Shown: positions 3,757 to 5,398 of the stretch, piece after piece
Numbering within the stretch: the stretch's first letter is position 1
How the letters are laid out: each line of letters opens with the position of its first letter
Position numbers and translations under genes: made by a program
Notes under the pieces: model-generated
Database searches by the model: none
Told to the model about the DNA's origin: nothing
The model's input: only the letters and a program-made list of their open reading frames with translations
NCBI GenBank assembly: GCA_934589145.1
Contig: CAKTNW010000075.1
Location: forward strand, 1-5,398
Source: an uncultured Oscillospiraceae bacterium
GTDB taxonomy: Bacteria; Bacillota; Clostridia; Oscillospirales; Oscillospiraceae
Direction of reading: 5' to 3'
DNA: 5,398 nt

Positions 3757-5001
3757 ATGAAAATTGACGAAGCCCGGCTTCGGGAGCTGATCCCGGACGC
3801 CGAACGCCTGCTCTTCGGCGACGCCATTCCGGCTGAATACCGCAGCGACGCGCTGGGGCGGCTGAAGGGCACGGCGGACGCGCTGATCTTTCCGCTCTCG
3901 ACGGAGGAGGTCAGCGGCGTGCTGCGCTATGCCCACGAAAACCGCGTTCCGGTCACGCCGCGCGGCGCGGGAACGAATCTGGTCGGCTCTACCGTGCCGC
4001 TTTTCGGCGGCACCATCCTCGACCTCTCCCGCATGGACCGTGTGCTGGAGCTGGACGAGGACACTATGACCGTCACCGTCGAGTCGGGCATCCTTCTGCG
4101 GGATGTGCAGACCTATGTGGAGCGGCGCGGCTTGTTTTACCCACCGGACCCCGGCGAAAAGGCGTCGAGCATCGGCGGCAACATCAGCACCAACGCCGGC
4201 GGGATGCGGGCGGTAAAGTACGGCGTCACGCGCGACTATGTGCGCGGACTGGAGGTCGTGCTGGCCGACGGCACGGTGATGACCGTCGGCGGCAAGCAGG
4301 TCAAGGACGCGAGCGGGCTTTCCCTCAAGCATTTGCTCATCGGCTCGGAGGGGACGCTGGCTGTCATCACCAAGTGTCTGCTGCAGTTGCTGCCAAAGCC
4401 AGAGACGAGCGTGAGCGTGCTCGTGCCGTACCCTGACCTTTCGACCGGCATCCGCAGCGTTCTGACGATCCTTCGCGCCGACGCGAACCCCACCGCGGTC
4501 GAATTTATGGAGCGCAAGGTCGTGGCGCTGGGCGAGGCATTTTGCGGCGTCCGGGAGGCGGGCTCCTACATTCTGCTGACCTTTGACGGGCACCGGAGCG
4601 AGGTGGAGGCCAATGCCGCGCGGGTGCGCGAGCTGGCGCTTCAAAACGGTGCGCTCGATTATATTGCGCTCGCCGATCCGGCGCAGGCAGCCGATGCCTG
4701 GCGGGTGCGCGGTGCGCTGGTCAAGGCGGTGGAGGCCGTTTCCGAGCAGGAGCCGGTGGACATCGTGGTGCCCATTAGCCATACGGCGGACTTCATTGCC
4801 TACATCAACGAGCTGGAGAGGCGCAGCGGTGTGCGCATGGTCAGCTTCGGCCATGCGGGCGACGGCAATGTGCATCTCTGCGTCGTGCGCGGCGAGCGTG
4901 ACGAAGAAACGTGGCAGCGTGAGCTGCACGCCAGCATGGATGCCGCCTACAAAACGATCTATGATCCTGCAGCCGACGGAGCTGTGATGACTCGGACCTG
5001 A
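3757..5001 (+). CDS. FAD-binding 2-hydroxyacid oxidase/dehydrogenase (GlcD/D-lactate dehydrogenase type), C-terminally truncated
   Basis: Flavoprotein that would oxidise a 2-hydroxyacid such as glycolate, D-lactate or D-2-hydroxyglutarate to the 2-oxoacid. Start ATG 3757 follows GGGAGGAG (3744-3751); an in-frame ATG at 3688 would begin before the hairpin and lacks a site. FAD_binding_4 motifs: PRGAGTNLVG (68-77), PPDPGEKASSIGGNISTNAG (129-148), YGVTRDYV (155-162), GSEGTLAVIT (197-206). The FAD-oxidase C domain follows, with SFGHAGDGNVH (363-373), whose histidines are metal/substrate residues in the family. Normal relatives have about 455-470 residues; this one has 414. After HASMDAAYK (391-399) the expected LGG-SGEHGIG and DP-LNPGK blocks are replaced by a 15-residue unrelated tail ending in TGA, and the missing blocks are not in the other frames nearby. 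The product probably lacks activity. It likely shares the metNIQ transcript; a role with 2-hydroxy analogues of methionine is speculation. Confidence 0.85.
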   Translation: MKIDEARLRELIPDAERLLFGDAIPAEYRSDALGRLKGTADALIFPLSTEEVSGVLRYAHENRVPVTPRGAGTNLVGSTVPLFGGTILDLSRMDRVLELDEDTMTVTVESGILLRDVQTYVERRGLFYPPDPGEKASSIGGNISTNAGGMRAVKYGVTRDYVRGLEVVLADGTVMTVGGKQVKDASGLSLKHLLIGSEGTLAVITKCLLQLLPKPETSVSVLVPYPDLSTGIRSVLTILRADANPTAVEFMERKVVALGEAFCGVREAGSYILLTFDGHRSEVEANAARVRELALQNGALDYIALADPAQAADAWRVRGALVKAVEAVSEQEPVDIVVPISHTADFIAYINELERRSGVRMVSFGHAGDGNVHLCVVRGERDEETWQRELHASMDAAYKTIYDPAADGAVMTRT

Positions 5002-5035
5002 GGGGACTGCCGCGATGCGTCAACGCAGGTCCGAG
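4991..5035 (+). other. Perfect 10-bp inverted repeat at the oxidase stop, possible terminator
   Basis: CTCGGACCTG (4991-5000) and CAGGTCCGAG (5026-5035) are exact reverse complements. The 25-nt loop can fold further (GAC 5005-5007 with GTC 5019-5021, GC with GC). The left arm contains the first two bases of the stop codon, and the right arm is followed by the imperfect T-rich CCTTCTTGTTT. It may be a weak terminator or a structure belonging to the DNA that replaced the oxidase 3' end. Confidence 0.4.
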
Positions 5036-5239
5036 CCTTCTTGTTTCCGGACGGGCCCTTGTTTGCCTTGAGAGAAGAGGGCGGCGCATCACCGTATTCG
5101 ACCATCACGCGCGCCGTGATGGGATCGCGCTCGGCGCTTGAACAGTACCGCGTTGTCAGACCAATGCGGACCGCTGCCGCGCAGACCGAGGATATTGCTC
5201 TCGCGCCGGCTGTTTTACCGTAAATTATAATTCTAAAGC
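5002..5239. other. Region without a supportable gene; open on both strands
   Basis: No protein family was recognised here. On the plus strand the frame used by the oxidase stays open after its TGA (4999-5001) until TAA 5221-5223, but with only a TTG (5041) lacking a ribosome binding site as an early start. On the minus strand a frame is open from 5372 to the stop at 4959-4961, crossing a strong terminator and also lacking a ribosome binding site. Plus-strand third positions are G/C-rich, as in the neighbouring genes, so this may be the remnant 3' part of another gene joined to the truncated oxidase. The join appears to lie near 4951-4960. Confidence 0.35.
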
Positions 5240-5288
5240 AAAAAGACGAGCGGGCACCCCACTTTCGGGGAGACCTGCTCATCTTTTT
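5240..5288. terminator. Bidirectional intrinsic terminator
   Basis: AAAAAGA (5240-5246) pairs with TCTTTTT (5282-5288), GAGC (5248-5251) with GCTC (5277-5280), GG (5253-5254) with CC (5274-5275), and CCCC (5257-5260) with GGGG (5267-5270), around the loop ACTTTC. Single mismatches and a small internal loop separate the blocks. The A-run and T-run flanks allow it to end transcripts arriving from either strand. It closes the metNIQ-oxidase unit on the plus strand, 16 bp after the TAA at 5221-5223. Confidence 0.85.
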
Positions 5289-5365
5289 ATTCGGCACACT
5301 ATTTTGCGGTACGCAATAGCCTGATAATGTACAATAACTTGCGCAAATTGAAAATCGCATAAAAG

Positions 5366-5394
5366 AAGACATAGCTTGCAGGCTCTGGTAGAAT
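5366..5394 (+). promoter_or_regulatory. Weak candidate promoter at the right edge
   Basis: TGGTAGAAT (5386-5394) has the form of an extended -10 element (TG-N-TAGAAT). Seventeen bases upstream of the hexamer is AAGACA (5366-5371), four of six matches to TTGACA. It would fire rightward into sequence beyond the window. The AT-rich 5289-5398 stretch otherwise shows only two short dyads and no gene. Confidence 0.25.
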
Positions 5395-5398
5395 GAAG

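Noticed and set aside
5224..5229. Minus-strand TATAAT as a promoter for the minus-strand frame below it
   Set aside because: No acceptable -35 lies 16-18 bp upstream, that side is the terminator stem, and no ribosome binding site follows.

Overview
The window looks like chromosomal DNA from a GC-rich member of the Firmicutes, most likely class Clostridia (Oscillospirales-type). The support is strong GGAGG-type ribosome binding sites, a TTG start, a lipoprotein signal of Gram-positive type, a MetNIQ transporter with a NIL domain, and a PdaA-like polysaccharide deacetylase tail. The organism assignment is inference.

Layout. (1) Positions 1 to about 304 are AT-richer than the rest, carry two hairpins and a short reading frame on the minus strand running off the left edge. 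They look like the end of an unidentified insertion element. (2) About 305-565 is the C-terminal piece of a polysaccharide deacetylase, open directly from the junction, so the gene has lost its 5' part. (3) 566-1046 is a control region. It has a good sigma-A promoter (743-772), an unannotated 53-codon frame (828-989) in which 9 of the first 21 codons are ATG, and an intrinsic terminator (993-1024) just before the first transporter gene. This is the architecture of a leader-peptide transcription attenuator that senses methionine. (4) 1047-3686 holds metN, metI and metQ, a complete methionine ABC importer: ATPase, permease and substrate-binding lipoprotein. (5) 3757-5001 is a GlcD-type FAD-dependent 2-hydroxyacid oxidase/dehydrogenase whose last ~55-60 residues, including the SGEHGIG motif, are replaced by unrelated sequence. 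(6) 5002-5239 is open on both strands with no recognised product. (7) 5240-5288 is a strong bidirectional terminator. (8) 5289-5398 is AT-rich and holds only weak regulatory signals.

Working together: the promoter at 743-772 should produce a leader RNA of about 245 nt. My reading is that scarcity of charged Met-tRNA slows the ribosome on the ATG run, frees 901-919 to pair with the 5' arm of the terminator, and lets polymerase continue into metNIQ and probably the oxidase. I see neither a SAM riboswitch nor a T-box in the leader. The attenuation model comes from manual folding, and one feature of it (the leader stop codon lies next to the terminator stem) is awkward. Both genes flanking the transporter, the deacetylase and the oxidase, are truncated at the side facing away from it, which suggests rearrangement on both sides of a retained methionine-uptake unit.
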